In this document: positions 8,786-17,151 of the stretch, piece by piece
Layout of the letters: each line of letters opens with the position of its first letter
How positions within the stretch are numbered: the first letter of the stretch is position 1
Source of the DNA: Flavobacteriaceae bacterium
Lineage (GTDB): Bacteria; Bacteroidota; Bacteroidia; Flavobacteriales; Flavobacteriaceae
Length of the DNA: 34,596 bases
Reading direction: 5' to 3'
NCBI GenBank assembly: GCA_023954685.1
Contig: JAGSHF010000009.1
Span: forward strand, 1-34,596
Made by a program: the position numbers and the translations under genes
Notes under the pieces: generated by a model
Told to the model about the DNA's origin: nothing
Database searches by the model: none
What the model saw: the letters and a program-made list of their open reading frames with translations, nothing else

Positions 8786-10081
8786 ATGAAAAAAATATTA
8801 GGAGCTGTTGCCAAAGAAAAAATAGTAGTTTTAAAAAATGCAGCTTCTTTATTGGTCATGCAAGGGACAAACTACCTCCTTCCTTTGATCGTTTTGCCTT
8901 ATTTATCTAGAATATTAGGGCCAGAAAAATTTGGAGCTGTTTTTTTTGCTCAAATGTTTATTAATTACTTCATGATATTGTCTGATTATGGATTTAACTT
9001 TGTTGGAGTAAGGCAAATTGCTCAAAATAAAGACAATACAGATAAAGTTAATTCAATAGTTTCTTCTATTTATACTTTAAGAGTGATTTTTGGCCTTATA
9101 GGTTTAATCATATTGCTAATTGTCATTAACGTCTTTAGTCGATTTGAAGAAGATAAATGGATCTATATTTTCACCTATGGTATGGTGGTAGGTAATATTT
9201 TATTGCCAACTTGGTTTTTTCAGGGTATTCAAAAAATGAAATACATTACCCTATTGAATTTTCTATCTAAGTTTACTTTTACAATTTCAATATTTTTTCT
9301 AGTAAAGAATCAAGGGGACTATCTTCTTGTGCCTTTATTGAACGGGATAGGGTATATTATCGCCGGAGTTATAGGGGTGATCATATTAAAAAAATATTAT
9401 TTTATAAAGTTCTTTATTGTTTCAAAGGCAAAAATAAGAGAGCAGTTACAAAATGGATTTAATGTGTTTATGTCAAACATGAGTATTTCGGCTTATACAA
9501 GTACTAACGCATTTATATTAGGGACCATAGTAAGTAATGTTCAAATGGGATATTATGGAGGTGTCGAAAAGTTAATCCAACCATTTAAGTTCATGTTTGC
9601 TCCTGTTTATAACGCTGTATTCCCATATTTTGCTAAACTTGTGACTAATAATCGTGATAAAGCTATTAAAGAAATGAAGTGGGGTGTCTTTTTATCTGTA
9701 ATACTCGGTCTTTGTGTTTTTATATGTATTGTCATTCTTGCTGAACCAATAATAATACTCGTTTTGGGGAATGAATTTCTTGAAGGAATAAATATATTTT
9801 ATGTGTTTTCTTTGTTACTTCTAATAACACCTATTTCTTATTTTTTATTTAATGTTGTATTTCTTTCTTTTTCATTAGAGAAGTATTCAATGAAAATTTA
9901 TATAGCGGGAGGTATCTTAAATATTATTATTCTAATAACTTTATTGCAAATACTTGAATCTGCTTCTATTGCGGCAGCTTTATCTAATGTTATAACTCAA
10001 TTCGTTAACCTTATATTAGCAACCTTATTTTTAAATTCTTTCATAAAAAAAGAACGACGACGATCTATCAAAAATGAGTAG
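8786..10081 (+). CDS. wzx: Wzx-type oligosaccharide flippase
   Basis: 431-residue polytopic membrane protein of the polysaccharide transporter (MOP) superfamily. It is expected to flip the undecaprenyl-linked repeat unit across the inner membrane. The N-terminus has the family pattern: a basic start, then GTNYLLPLIVLPYLSRILGP, with hydrophobic helices through to a lysine/arginine-rich end. I chose the ATG at 8786; a TTG at 8774 in the same frame would add four residues (MIKR), and no sequence signal decides between them. The next glycosyltransferase starts 8 bases inside its 3' end. The preceding 124-base gap shows no convincing promoter. Confidence 0.9.
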   Translation: MKKILGAVAKEKIVVLKNAASLLVMQGTNYLLPLIVLPYLSRILGPEKFGAVFFAQMFINYFMILSDYGFNFVGVRQIAQNKDNTDKVNSIVSSIYTLRVIFGLIGLIILLIVINVFSRFEEDKWIYIFTYGMVVGNILLPTWFFQGIQKMKYITLLNFLSKFTFTISIFFLVKNQGDYLLVPLLNGIGYIIAGVIGVIILKKYYFIKFFIVSKAKIREQLQNGFNVFMSNMSISAYTSTNAFILGTIVSNVQMGYYGGVEKLIQPFKFMFAPVYNAVFPYFAKLVTNNRDKAIKEMKWGVFLSVILGLCVFICIVILAEPIIILVLGNEFLEGINIFYVFSLLLLITPISYFLFNVVFLSFSLEKYSMKIYIAGGILNIIILITLLQILESASIAAALSNVITQFVNLILATLFLNSFIKKERRRSIKNE

Positions 10082-11147
10082 TATTATTTATGTTTTACAT
10101 GAAAGAGAATCGAGGAGCCATTTTTTAGCTCTAGAAACATATGCTAAGAAGGCAGATAGTATAATAAAATTTCGTGAGTTTTCTATATCAAGAGGTATAA
10201 TAAAAGGCCTTATTACTTTTAACTTTAAATTACTTTTTAAGCAAATACTAAATCTTACTTTTCTTTTTTCTATACTATTTTCTATGAATAAAACGATTAT
10301 TCTTGGAATAGCTCCATATGATTGGCGTTTGTATTTTTTAAGATGGGCCCTAAAGGGGCATAAGGTTTTTTATTTTACATCATGGGTGGATTGGAGTGGC
10401 GATTTTTTCCCAAAAAAGAAATTAGGAAATCACTACCAATTGCGAAAAGTTTGGAAACAATTTTTAGAAAATGAGATTTTCGGTATTTTTTCTGTTACCA
10501 AAACGGGGTTATTAAACTTACAAAAACATTACAGTATTAAGTGTTCATGTTCGGTAGTAAACCACGCATTTAATGATAGCAACATAACAAATAATGCAGA
10601 ACTAGTTGGAAGTGAAAAACTTCGACTAATCTATGTTGGGCGCTTAATTAAAAATAAGGGGATAGCTGAGATGCTTGATCTAATCTTGACATTAGACTCA
10701 AAATTAGTAGAACTAACTATTGTCGGCGATGGAGATTTAGTAGACCTTGTTACAACCTATTCAAAGCGGTATTCAAACATCACTTATTTAGGTTTTATTA
10801 ATTCTCAAATAAAATTATTTGATGCTTATAAGCAACATGATGTTCAGCTATTGTTTTCAAGAAAAACAGAGCTTTGGGAGGAGCTTTTTGGAATGGTAAT
10901 AGTAGAAGCAATGGCTAATGGTGTAATAACGATTTCTACCAACCATGCAGGGCCATTAGAAATTATTGAAAATGGCGTTAATGGATTTATAATTCCTGAT
11001 GATGAAAACATAGTCACCTCAGCGAAAGATATTGTATTGCATGAAATGGTTAACTTACAAACTATGAAAAAAAATGCGATAAGAGAATCCGAAAAATACA
11101 AGTCGAACCGGGTTGATTTAAAATGGAAAAAGTTGTTGGATGAATAA
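10074..11147 (+). CDS. Glycosyltransferase, GT4-type
   Basis: 357 residues with a GT-B fold C-terminal half. YVGRLIKNKG at 187-196 opens the nucleotide-sugar domain, and the E-x7-E-like motif lies in EELFGMVIVEAM (269-280). An LEIIENGVNGF stretch follows, as is usual in GT4 enzymes. The N-terminal acceptor domain is not recognisable. It overlaps wzx by 8 bases and the next GT2 gene by 8, so it sits in a coupled assembly block. Donor and linkage cannot be read from sequence; rhamnose, xylose or glucuronate are the donors made locally. Confidence 0.88.
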   Translation: MSSIIYVLHERESRSHFLALETYAKKADSIIKFREFSISRGIIKGLITFNFKLLFKQILNLTFLFSILFSMNKTIILGIAPYDWRLYFLRWALKGHKVFYFTSWVDWSGDFFPKKKLGNHYQLRKVWKQFLENEIFGIFSVTKTGLLNLQKHYSIKCSCSVVNHAFNDSNITNNAELVGSEKLRLIYVGRLIKNKGIAEMLDLILTLDSKLVELTIVGDGDLVDLVTTYSKRYSNITYLGFINSQIKLFDAYKQHDVQLLFSRKTELWEELFGMVIVEAMANGVITISTNHAGPLEIIENGVNGFIIPDDENIVTSAKDIVLHEMVNLQTMKKNAIRESEKYKSNRVDLKWKKLLDE

Positions 11148-12153
11148 TGTAAAAGTTTATGTTATAATAATAAATTATAATGCCGTTGAAGACACTATTG
11201 AATGTTTAGAAACGCTATATAAGCAAAGGTTTAATAACATTCAAACAGTCGTAGTGGATAATTCAACTGAAAATAGGACTTTAGAAAAAATTAAGCGCTG
11301 GGCCGATGCTGAGTGGAACTCTGAAATCAAAACACAGTATCCAGAATTGGTATTTCCATTATGTAATAAACCGATTACGTGCAATGTTATTTCGGAAAAT
11401 AATTTTAATAAAACTACACAAATAAGTGATGAATTAATTTTAGTTAAAGCAAAAAGAAACAATGGTTTTGCCGCAGCAAATAACATAGCACTTAATTATA
11501 TAAAACAAGACAATTCTGATTATTTATGCTGGCTTTTGAATAATGATACAGTATTATCTGCAAATGCTTTAAGCAAAATTGTAGAGTTTTATAATCAAAA
11601 TAAGGATTGCCATTTATTTGGCACCTCTTTGATGGAATACTATGAAAGAGATGAAGTACAAGCAATAGGCGGGCTATATGACTCAAGAACATCAAAGTTA
11701 AAGCTGCCTAAGAATAATAAAGATTTTTATCACTCTAATCTTATTAGATACCCAAATGGGGCTTCGATGATAATAAGTAAAGAATTCCTAAATAATGTAG
11801 GTGTTTTAAGTGAAGATTATTTTCTTTACTTTGAAGAATTAGATTGGACCTTAAGAGCAAAACATTTAGGATATAAGCCTAGTTTTTTGCATGACAAATT
11901 GGTATACCATAAAGGAGGCGTTTCAACTGGAAAGAACAGTGAATTAGCAGATTATTACTTTTTAAGAGGGAAATTTCTTGTCACCATTAAATTTTTTAAA
12001 AACAACTTTTTAGTTATCTTTTTGTTATCAATATTTGCATTTCCGATTAACAGAATTTTGCGAGGCGAAACTAAAAGGATAAAAATACTTTTTAAAGTAA
12101 TAAAGGATATTTATGGTTGGCGATTAAAAGGCAAACCCTTAAAACGCTTTTAG
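11140..12153 (+). CDS. Glycosyltransferase, GT2-type
   Basis: 337-residue GT-A enzyme. The N-terminal VYVIIINYNA leads to VVVDNST (37-43), the metal-binding NNDT at 134-137, and FEELDW (231-236), the usual catalytic-base region. A hydrophobic C-terminal segment at about 285-304 suggests membrane attachment. The overall pattern (PNGASMII, FLYFEELDW, a terminal membrane helix) resembles rhamnosyltransferase-like GT2 proteins, and dTDP-rhamnose genes lie upstream, so rhamnose is a reasonable donor, though unproven. Residues about 50-100 look like an insertion relative to compact GT2 enzymes. It overlaps the preceding gene by 8 bases. Confidence 0.88.
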   Translation: MNNVKVYVIIINYNAVEDTIECLETLYKQRFNNIQTVVVDNSTENRTLEKIKRWADAEWNSEIKTQYPELVFPLCNKPITCNVISENNFNKTTQISDELILVKAKRNNGFAAANNIALNYIKQDNSDYLCWLLNNDTVLSANALSKIVEFYNQNKDCHLFGTSLMEYYERDEVQAIGGLYDSRTSKLKLPKNNKDFYHSNLIRYPNGASMIISKEFLNNVGVLSEDYFLYFEELDWTLRAKHLGYKPSFLHDKLVYHKGGVSTGKNSELADYYFLRGKFLVTIKFFKNNFLVIFLLSIFAFPINRILRGETKRIKILFKVIKDIYGWRLKGKPLKRF

Positions 12154-12354
12154 TAATAGTTGTGAAATGATTTTTTTAAAGTTCATGGCACCATCCATTA
12201 GTTCTGTTTGATGTATTTGCATTTTACTTTTGCGAAAAAATGTATTCAAAAAACTAAATCTAAAGGTAGTACAGTATAAAATGCTTAGATTAAGAAAAGG
12301 TAAAATCGGCAAATTTTTAAAAGACGAATAGATAAAAGAAGAAAGGGTTACTAG
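12154..12354. other. 201-base intergenic gap before the first wzy-like gene
   Basis: The largest gap in the window. I see no supported gene in it. A long open frame on the minus strand across the gap reads as a low-complexity Phe/Leu/Ser-rich product and has no family features. The gap contains one good -7-like box (TACTTTTG, 12225-12232), listed separately. No hairpin with a U-tract is evident after the GT2 stop. Confidence 0.6.
12225..12232 (+). promoter_or_regulatory. Candidate internal promoter (-7 box TACTTTTG)
   Basis: TACTTTTG fits the Bacteroidota -7 consensus TAnnTTTG. The nearest TTTG (12207-12210) is 14 bases upstream, a little short for a -33 element, so the -33 match is imperfect. 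If active, it gives a leader of about 115 bases for the wzy-like gene at 12355. Confidence 0.4.
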
Positions 12355-13623
12355 ATGGTTATTAAAAAACAACACTTACTGTCAATTTTAGTATCATCAC
12401 TAATAATAGTGCTGTATTTTGTTAATAAAATTGAAGTCAATGTTATAGTATTTACACTTGGTTTATTTGCTTGCAAATTTACTCAATCTTCATTATTTAT
12501 TTTTAGATGTGTAAATTCTTTAATTCTAATTTTCTTAATAGGAGTAATTATTTCGTTGTTTACTCAATCACTCTTTTTTAACATATTTAAAGACGCTATA
12601 TACTTCTTAAAGCCAATTTCTGCAATAGTTTTTGGGTTTTACCTATTCAGTCTTTTGAATACTCGTAACGCTTTTAGAACGATTGTTTTAATAGGAGCCT
12701 TTCTTTCTATTTGCCATATTTATAATATTTTGAAGATTTATGATTTTAACGAGGTGTCAATTCACTACCTAAGGAATAATGCAGGATTAAATAATTTTAT
12801 AGAAATGATTTCTATTTTGGTTATACTAATTTATAGATTTAACGGTATAAAATTATTTAGTTCTATTACAACTAATATTATCGCAACATTGCTGGTTATT
12901 TCATTTGTTTTTTATTTTTCAAGAACCATGATAGTGGCGTCTTTAATTATGACAATGTTTGCATTGGGATATCACAGACTTTCTGCCAAGGGTTTTATCA
13001 TTTTAATAATAAGTATGTTGTCGGTGATACTTTTTTATTGGTACTTACTTACTTTAGATTTAAATTTAAGCGCAGTGGGATTTGAAGCATTTTTATACAA
13101 ATTAAGAATGGCACCAGGGGAATTATTTATTAGTTCTGACTTTGATGTTAATAATCTGCAACCTAAGGAGCTTAGATATTTGTATGACCACTGGAGGGGG
13201 TTTGAAGCCTCACAAGCTATTTCTCAATTAAATGGTTTTAATGTGATGCATGGCAATGGTTTTGGAGCACTTGTTGATTTGGGGCGTGAATTTAAGCTGG
13301 ACGGCGAAAATGTTAGGCATATCCCAATAATCCATAATGGCTTTGTCTACGTCCTTTTTAAAACAGGTATTGTAGGCCTAGTTTTATATTTAATTTTTTT
13401 AAGCAACCTATTTTTAAAATATAATCGAGTTTATAGTAATCGAGAATTAAATGCTGCGACATCAATTTCTTTGGCAGTAGTAATTTTTTATATGCTTTCT
13501 TCATTTGTAATTACAGGAATATATAATCAAGGCGATTTGATTTCTTTAATTTTAGGTGGAATGATGTGGATTCAAAAAGAATTACATTCGAAAGAATTCA
13601 CCTTTAATGATAGAATTGATTAA
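12355..13623 (+). CDS. Wzy/WaaL-like O-antigen polymerase or ligase
   Basis: 422-residue polytopic membrane protein with about ten hydrophobic helices and one large periplasmic loop (about 231-333). The loop ends in HNGFVYVLFKTGIVGL (327-342), the layout of the Wzy_C/O-antigen ligase superfamily. An Arg sits at 190 after the FYFSR turn, a position often basic in these proteins. In a Wzx locus this is most likely the repeat-unit polymerase, acting on the periplasmic side. A second protein of the same type is encoded at 15808, so which one is polymerase and which is ligase or accessory cannot be decided from sequence. It lies 3 bases before the next GT4 gene. Confidence 0.75.
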   Translation: MVIKKQHLLSILVSSLIIVLYFVNKIEVNVIVFTLGLFACKFTQSSLFIFRCVNSLILIFLIGVIISLFTQSLFFNIFKDAIYFLKPISAIVFGFYLFSLLNTRNAFRTIVLIGAFLSICHIYNILKIYDFNEVSIHYLRNNAGLNNFIEMISILVILIYRFNGIKLFSSITTNIIATLLVISFVFYFSRTMIVASLIMTMFALGYHRLSAKGFIILIISMLSVILFYWYLLTLDLNLSAVGFEAFLYKLRMAPGELFISSDFDVNNLQPKELRYLYDHWRGFEASQAISQLNGFNVMHGNGFGALVDLGREFKLDGENVRHIPIIHNGFVYVLFKTGIVGLVLYLIFLSNLFLKYNRVYSNRELNAATSISLAVVIFYMLSSFVITGIYNQGDLISLILGGMMWIQKELHSKEFTFNDRID

Positions 13624-13626
13624 AAA

Positions 13627-14736
13627 ATGAAAATATTAATTGACGCGCATGTGTTTGATGGGAAGTTTCAGGGTACAAGAACATATATCAAGGGGCTCTA
13701 TAATAAACTCATTGATAGGAATCCTCAGTGGGATTTTTATTTTATTGCAAACAAGAAAGAAAATCTTATAAATGAATTTCAACATTGTAAAAATGTTTAT
13801 TTTCTTGAGTATCATCAAAAAAATAGAATAGTACAATTGTTATTTGAAATACCTTGGAGAATTAACAAACTTAATATCGACTATAGCCATTTCCAGTATA
13901 TTTCTCCTTTAATTAAGATTGGTAAATATATAGTGACTTCACATGATATTTTGTTTGAAGAAAAAAGGTTTCAAAAATATTTCCCTTTAAATTACAGACG
14001 TATTAAGGGGCCGCTTTTTAAAATATCTGCAAAAAGAGCAGATAAATTATTGACGGTATCGGAGTATTCTAGAAATAAAATTAGTGAACTGTATAATATT
14101 CCAAAGCAATCAATAGTTCTTACGCCTAATGCTGTAGAAGTCATTACTGATTACTCTAATGAAATAACAAAACAAAACCTAGAAAAAATATTAATTCAAA
14201 AATACATTCTATATGTTAGCAGAATAGAGCCTAGAAAAAATCATATTTCTGTTCTTAAAGCTTATGATAATTTAAACCTAGTGAAACAAGGATATAATAT
14301 TGTTTTTGTAGGCAATTATGACATAGTTTCAAAAGAATTAGATGATTTTATTTCTATAAAAAGGGACTTATTTAAATCAAACTTACATATTTTTGAGAAA
14401 GTAAGTAACAACGAGTTGTGCGCCCTATACAAAAAAGCGAGTTTAGTTTTATATCCATCAATTTCTGAAGGATTTGGTATTCCTCCGCTTGAGGCCGCGT
14501 TGTTAAACAAAAAAGTAGTATGCTCTAAGTTAACTGCAATGTCCGAATTTAATTTTTTCCCGTATCATATAGATCCAACAAATCAAGATGAATTGGAGAA
14601 TTCAATAGTTAATGTTTTGCAAGATCAAGATTACCCATTTGAACTAATAAAAAACGAAATATTAAAAAAATATAGTTGGGAAAAATCGGCTCGCTCATTT
14701 GAAAACATGTTGCATCTAAAAAAAAATAATGAATGA
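13627..14736 (+). CDS. Glycosyltransferase, GT4-type
   Basis: 369-residue GT-B enzyme. The start MKILIDAHVF and the segment GTRTYIKGLY (16-25) are typical of the acceptor domain of mannosyltransferase-like GT4 proteins. TVSEYSRNKI (143-152) and YVSRIEPRKNH (196-206) mark the domain junction and donor site. The catalytic E-x7-E is EGFGIPPLE (281-289). The specificity is unknown. Its TGA overlaps the ATG of the next gene (ATGA), indicating translational coupling. Confidence 0.9.
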   Translation: MKILIDAHVFDGKFQGTRTYIKGLYNKLIDRNPQWDFYFIANKKENLINEFQHCKNVYFLEYHQKNRIVQLLFEIPWRINKLNIDYSHFQYISPLIKIGKYIVTSHDILFEEKRFQKYFPLNYRRIKGPLFKISAKRADKLLTVSEYSRNKISELYNIPKQSIVLTPNAVEVITDYSNEITKQNLEKILIQKYILYVSRIEPRKNHISVLKAYDNLNLVKQGYNIVFVGNYDIVSKELDDFISIKRDLFKSNLHIFEKVSNNELCALYKKASLVLYPSISEGFGIPPLEAALLNKKVVCSKLTAMSEFNFFPYHIDPTNQDELENSIVNVLQDQDYPFELIKNEILKKYSWEKSARSFENMLHLKKNNE

Positions 14737-15824
14737 AAATAGGAATTTTAGGAACAAGAGGAATTCCTAATTACCATGGAGGATTTGAACAATTTGCGGA
14801 GTATTTTTCTGTATATTTGAAAGAAAATGGACATGATGTGTCTGTCTATAGTTCTAGCTCACATCCTTTTAAAGAAAAAGTTTACAAAGGTGTTAATATA
14901 ATAAAATGCTATGACCCAGAGGGCAAAATTGGTACAGTTGGACAATTTATATATGACTTGAATTGCATTATAGATTCTAGAACACAAAACTTTGATATAT
15001 TGCTACAGCTTGGATATACCAGCAGTTCTATTTGGAGTAGATTATTTCCAAAAAAAACAATTATTGTAACTAATATGGATGGTTTAGAATGGAAACGAAC
15101 TAAGTATTCAAAATCAGTTCAATGGTTTTTAAAATATGCAGAAAAATTAGGTGTAAAGTATAGTAATTTCTTAATTTCAGATTCTTTAGGTATTCAGAGT
15201 TATTTAATGGAAAAATATAATGTAGCCTCAAAATTTATTGCCTACGGCGCTAATTTGTTCAATAACCCGAAGGAGTCTATTTTAGTTAAATATAACCTTG
15301 AAGCCTATAAGTATAGTTTATTAATTGCAAGGTTTGAACCAGAAAACAATCTTGAAATTATTCTTGATGGTGTGGCATCATCAAATAATAAAAATACTTT
15401 CTTAGTAATAGGAAAACATGATGTCAATGCGTTTGGCAAATACTTAAAAGAAAAATTTAAGAATGAACCGAACATATGGTTTATTGGTGGGGTATTTAAT
15501 ATTGAACATTTAAATAACCTTAGGTATTATTCAAACATCTATTTTCATGGTCATTCAGTTGGGGGAACAAACCCCTCTTTATTGGAGGCCATGGCGTCAA
15601 AGTCACTTATTGTAGCACATAACAATGAATTTAATAAATCGGTTTTGGGTAAAAGCGGATTTTATTTTGAAAACAGCGCAGACGTGAAATCATTTATTGA
15701 AACCAAGGTTAAAAAAGAACATCTGCAAATGGTAGAAAGTGGTTACAATCGAATATCAGAATGTTATAACTGGGAATTAATTAATAATTCCTATTTAGAT
15801 TATTTTTATGAATGTTCAAAATAG
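14733..15824 (+). CDS. DUF1972-containing glycosyltransferase (GT4 clan)
   Basis: 363 residues. The N-terminus carries the DUF1972 signature TRGIP and GGFE (8-19) and DGLEWKR (116-122). The C-terminal half has GGTNPSLLEAMA (277-288), the donor-site motif of GT4 enzymes. DUF1972 proteins include several described as rhamnosyltransferases, which would fit the upstream dTDP-rhamnose genes; that link is an inference. It overlaps the next membrane-protein gene by 17 bases. Confidence 0.88.
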   Translation: MKIGILGTRGIPNYHGGFEQFAEYFSVYLKENGHDVSVYSSSSHPFKEKVYKGVNIIKCYDPEGKIGTVGQFIYDLNCIIDSRTQNFDILLQLGYTSSSIWSRLFPKKTIIVTNMDGLEWKRTKYSKSVQWFLKYAEKLGVKYSNFLISDSLGIQSYLMEKYNVASKFIAYGANLFNNPKESILVKYNLEAYKYSLLIARFEPENNLEIILDGVASSNNKNTFLVIGKHDVNAFGKYLKEKFKNEPNIWFIGGVFNIEHLNNLRYYSNIYFHGHSVGGTNPSLLEAMASKSLIVAHNNEFNKSVLGKSGFYFENSADVKSFIETKVKKEHLQMVESGYNRISECYNWELINNSYLDYFYECSK

Positions 15825-17034
15825 TTTGAAAAATATTGTTTTTAAGCAAGAGTTTTTTTCTATTGTTATTGGTTTAATACTTTCATTTGGAATGATAGGA
15901 TTCGCCCCCAGTAGTATTTTATTGGGAGTCTTTTTTTGCGTTTCTGTTTTACACTTTCTTTTAATATCGAAGAAATTTAAATTTGAATTTGGATTATTAT
16001 TACCCATTCTCCTATATGGATTATTTATATTATCATGTATTTGGACATATAATATTGAACTAACCATTAAAGGTCTGGGCAGAACGATTTCACTGGTATT
16101 GGTCCCGTTATCTTTTATGATGATTCCTAAATTTGATAAACAAAACATTGATTTAATTTTTAAAATATTTACAAAGAGCAATCTTTTGTTTGCTTTTTTC
16201 TTTATAATTAATTCTTCTGTTAAGTATTTTGAAAATGGCGATTCAAGCGTGTTTATTTATCACAATTTAGTTTCAGTATTAGATTTGAACGCAATATACG
16301 TGTCGGTTTTTTTCCTTATCAGTTTTATCTACTTATTGGAGAAAAAGAAAAAAAGCAACTTAGATCTGTTTTCTTTAGTAGTATTTTTAGGGATGATATT
16401 GTTGTTATCTTCAAAAACAATAATCGTATGCCTATTATTACTAATTATAATCTATTTCGTTTTTTATAAGACGTCGAAAAAGGTATTAATGGGGAATAAG
16501 AAGATAATATTAATTGTTGTAATTGTTATGATTTCATCTTCAAAATATGTTATTGAGCGATTTTCTAGCGAAATGGACTCTAACTTTATTGAAGTCCTTA
16601 ATGTCGAAAAAGTTAATCATACTTACGCATGGACAGGGTCAACAATAAGATTATTGCAGTTGCGTTTTTTAAAAGAACAAATTTATGAGAATAAAATTTT
16701 CTTAAAGGGATTTGGTCTATTTGCATCTCGTGAAAGCCTAGAAAAGAAGCATTTACAATTGGGTACATACCCTACATACCATGATTATAATTATCATAAT
16801 ATGTATGCTCAGATGCTTGCGGAGCTCGGGTTATTGGGCTTATTATTATTGTTAACCATGTTAATTCTTAATCTTTCCGCATCTGTAAAAAAGAGATCAT
16901 TTTTATTTTTCAGCTTTTCTTTAATTATGGTCATTTGGTTTATTTCTGAATCAGTTTTATGGGTCCAAAAAGGTCTTTTTATGTTCATTATTATTTATTG
17001 CTTGCTATACAGGAATACGCTAACTTCAAAATAA
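15808..17034 (+). CDS. Second Wzy/WaaL-like O-antigen polymerase or ligase
   Basis: 408-residue polytopic protein with about ten or more membrane helices. SSKTIIV (201-207) follows a helix, as in O-antigen ligase superfamily members. A periplasmic loop (about 245-335) carries HNMYAQMLAELGLLG (330-344), the His-plus-hydrophobic signature that closes the large loop in Wzy_C proteins. The ATG at 15808 lies inside the 3' end of the DUF1972 gene. Compared with the protein at 12355, it lacks obvious close similarity outside the shared family layout. Polymerase, ligase and acceptor-specific transfer are all possible. Confidence 0.75.
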   Translation: MNVQNSLKNIVFKQEFFSIVIGLILSFGMIGFAPSSILLGVFFCVSVLHFLLISKKFKFEFGLLLPILLYGLFILSCIWTYNIELTIKGLGRTISLVLVPLSFMMIPKFDKQNIDLIFKIFTKSNLLFAFFFIINSSVKYFENGDSSVFIYHNLVSVLDLNAIYVSVFFLISFIYLLEKKKKSNLDLFSLVVFLGMILLLSSKTIIVCLLLLIIIYFVFYKTSKKVLMGNKKIILIVVIVMISSSKYVIERFSSEMDSNFIEVLNVEKVNHTYAWTGSTIRLLQLRFLKEQIYENKIFLKGFGLFASRESLEKKHLQLGTYPTYHDYNYHNMYAQMLAELGLLGLLLLLTMLILNLSASVKKRSFLFFSFSLIMVIWFISESVLWVQKGLFMFIIIYCLLYRNTLTSK

Positions 17035-17043
17035 ACACTAATG

Positions 17044-17090
17044 ATATTCTGAGATGACAGGTCTAATTTGTTCTTATAATAATATTCTGA
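17044..17090 (+). repeat. 9-bp direct repeat upstream of the ugd promoter
   Basis: ATATTCTGA occurs at 17044-17052 and again at 17082-17090, a 38-base period, ending 7 bases before the -33 TTTG of the ugd promoter. The flanks are also alike (GAT and AAT). It could be a paired activator site, or chance in AT-rich DNA. Confidence 0.3.
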
Positions 17091-17096
17091 AATACT

Positions 17097-17125
17097 TTTG
17101 TTTGTACTCTAACATCTTATATTTG
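17097..17125 (+). promoter_or_regulatory. Promoter for ugd-uxs-sugar transferase
   Basis: TTTG (17097-17100), 17 bases, then TATATTTG (17118-17125): a full match to the Bacteroidota TTTG / TAnnTTTG pattern. Transcription would start near 17131, about 20 bases before the GTG at 17152. This marks a separate transcription unit from the glycosyltransferase block. Confidence 0.7.
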
Positions 17126-17151
17126 TAAAGTAAAATCCTCATAATTAAATT

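Noticed and set aside
12139-12375. 78-residue open frame on the minus strand across the gap before wzy
   Set aside because: It overlaps the ends of two supported genes, is a low-complexity hydrophobic/Phe-Leu-Ser product with no recognisable family, and has no clear promoter.
15816-16181. 121-residue minus-strand open frame inside the second wzy-like gene
   Set aside because: It lies wholly within a well-supported membrane-protein gene, with no family features; long antisense frames are common opposite AT-rich membrane genes.
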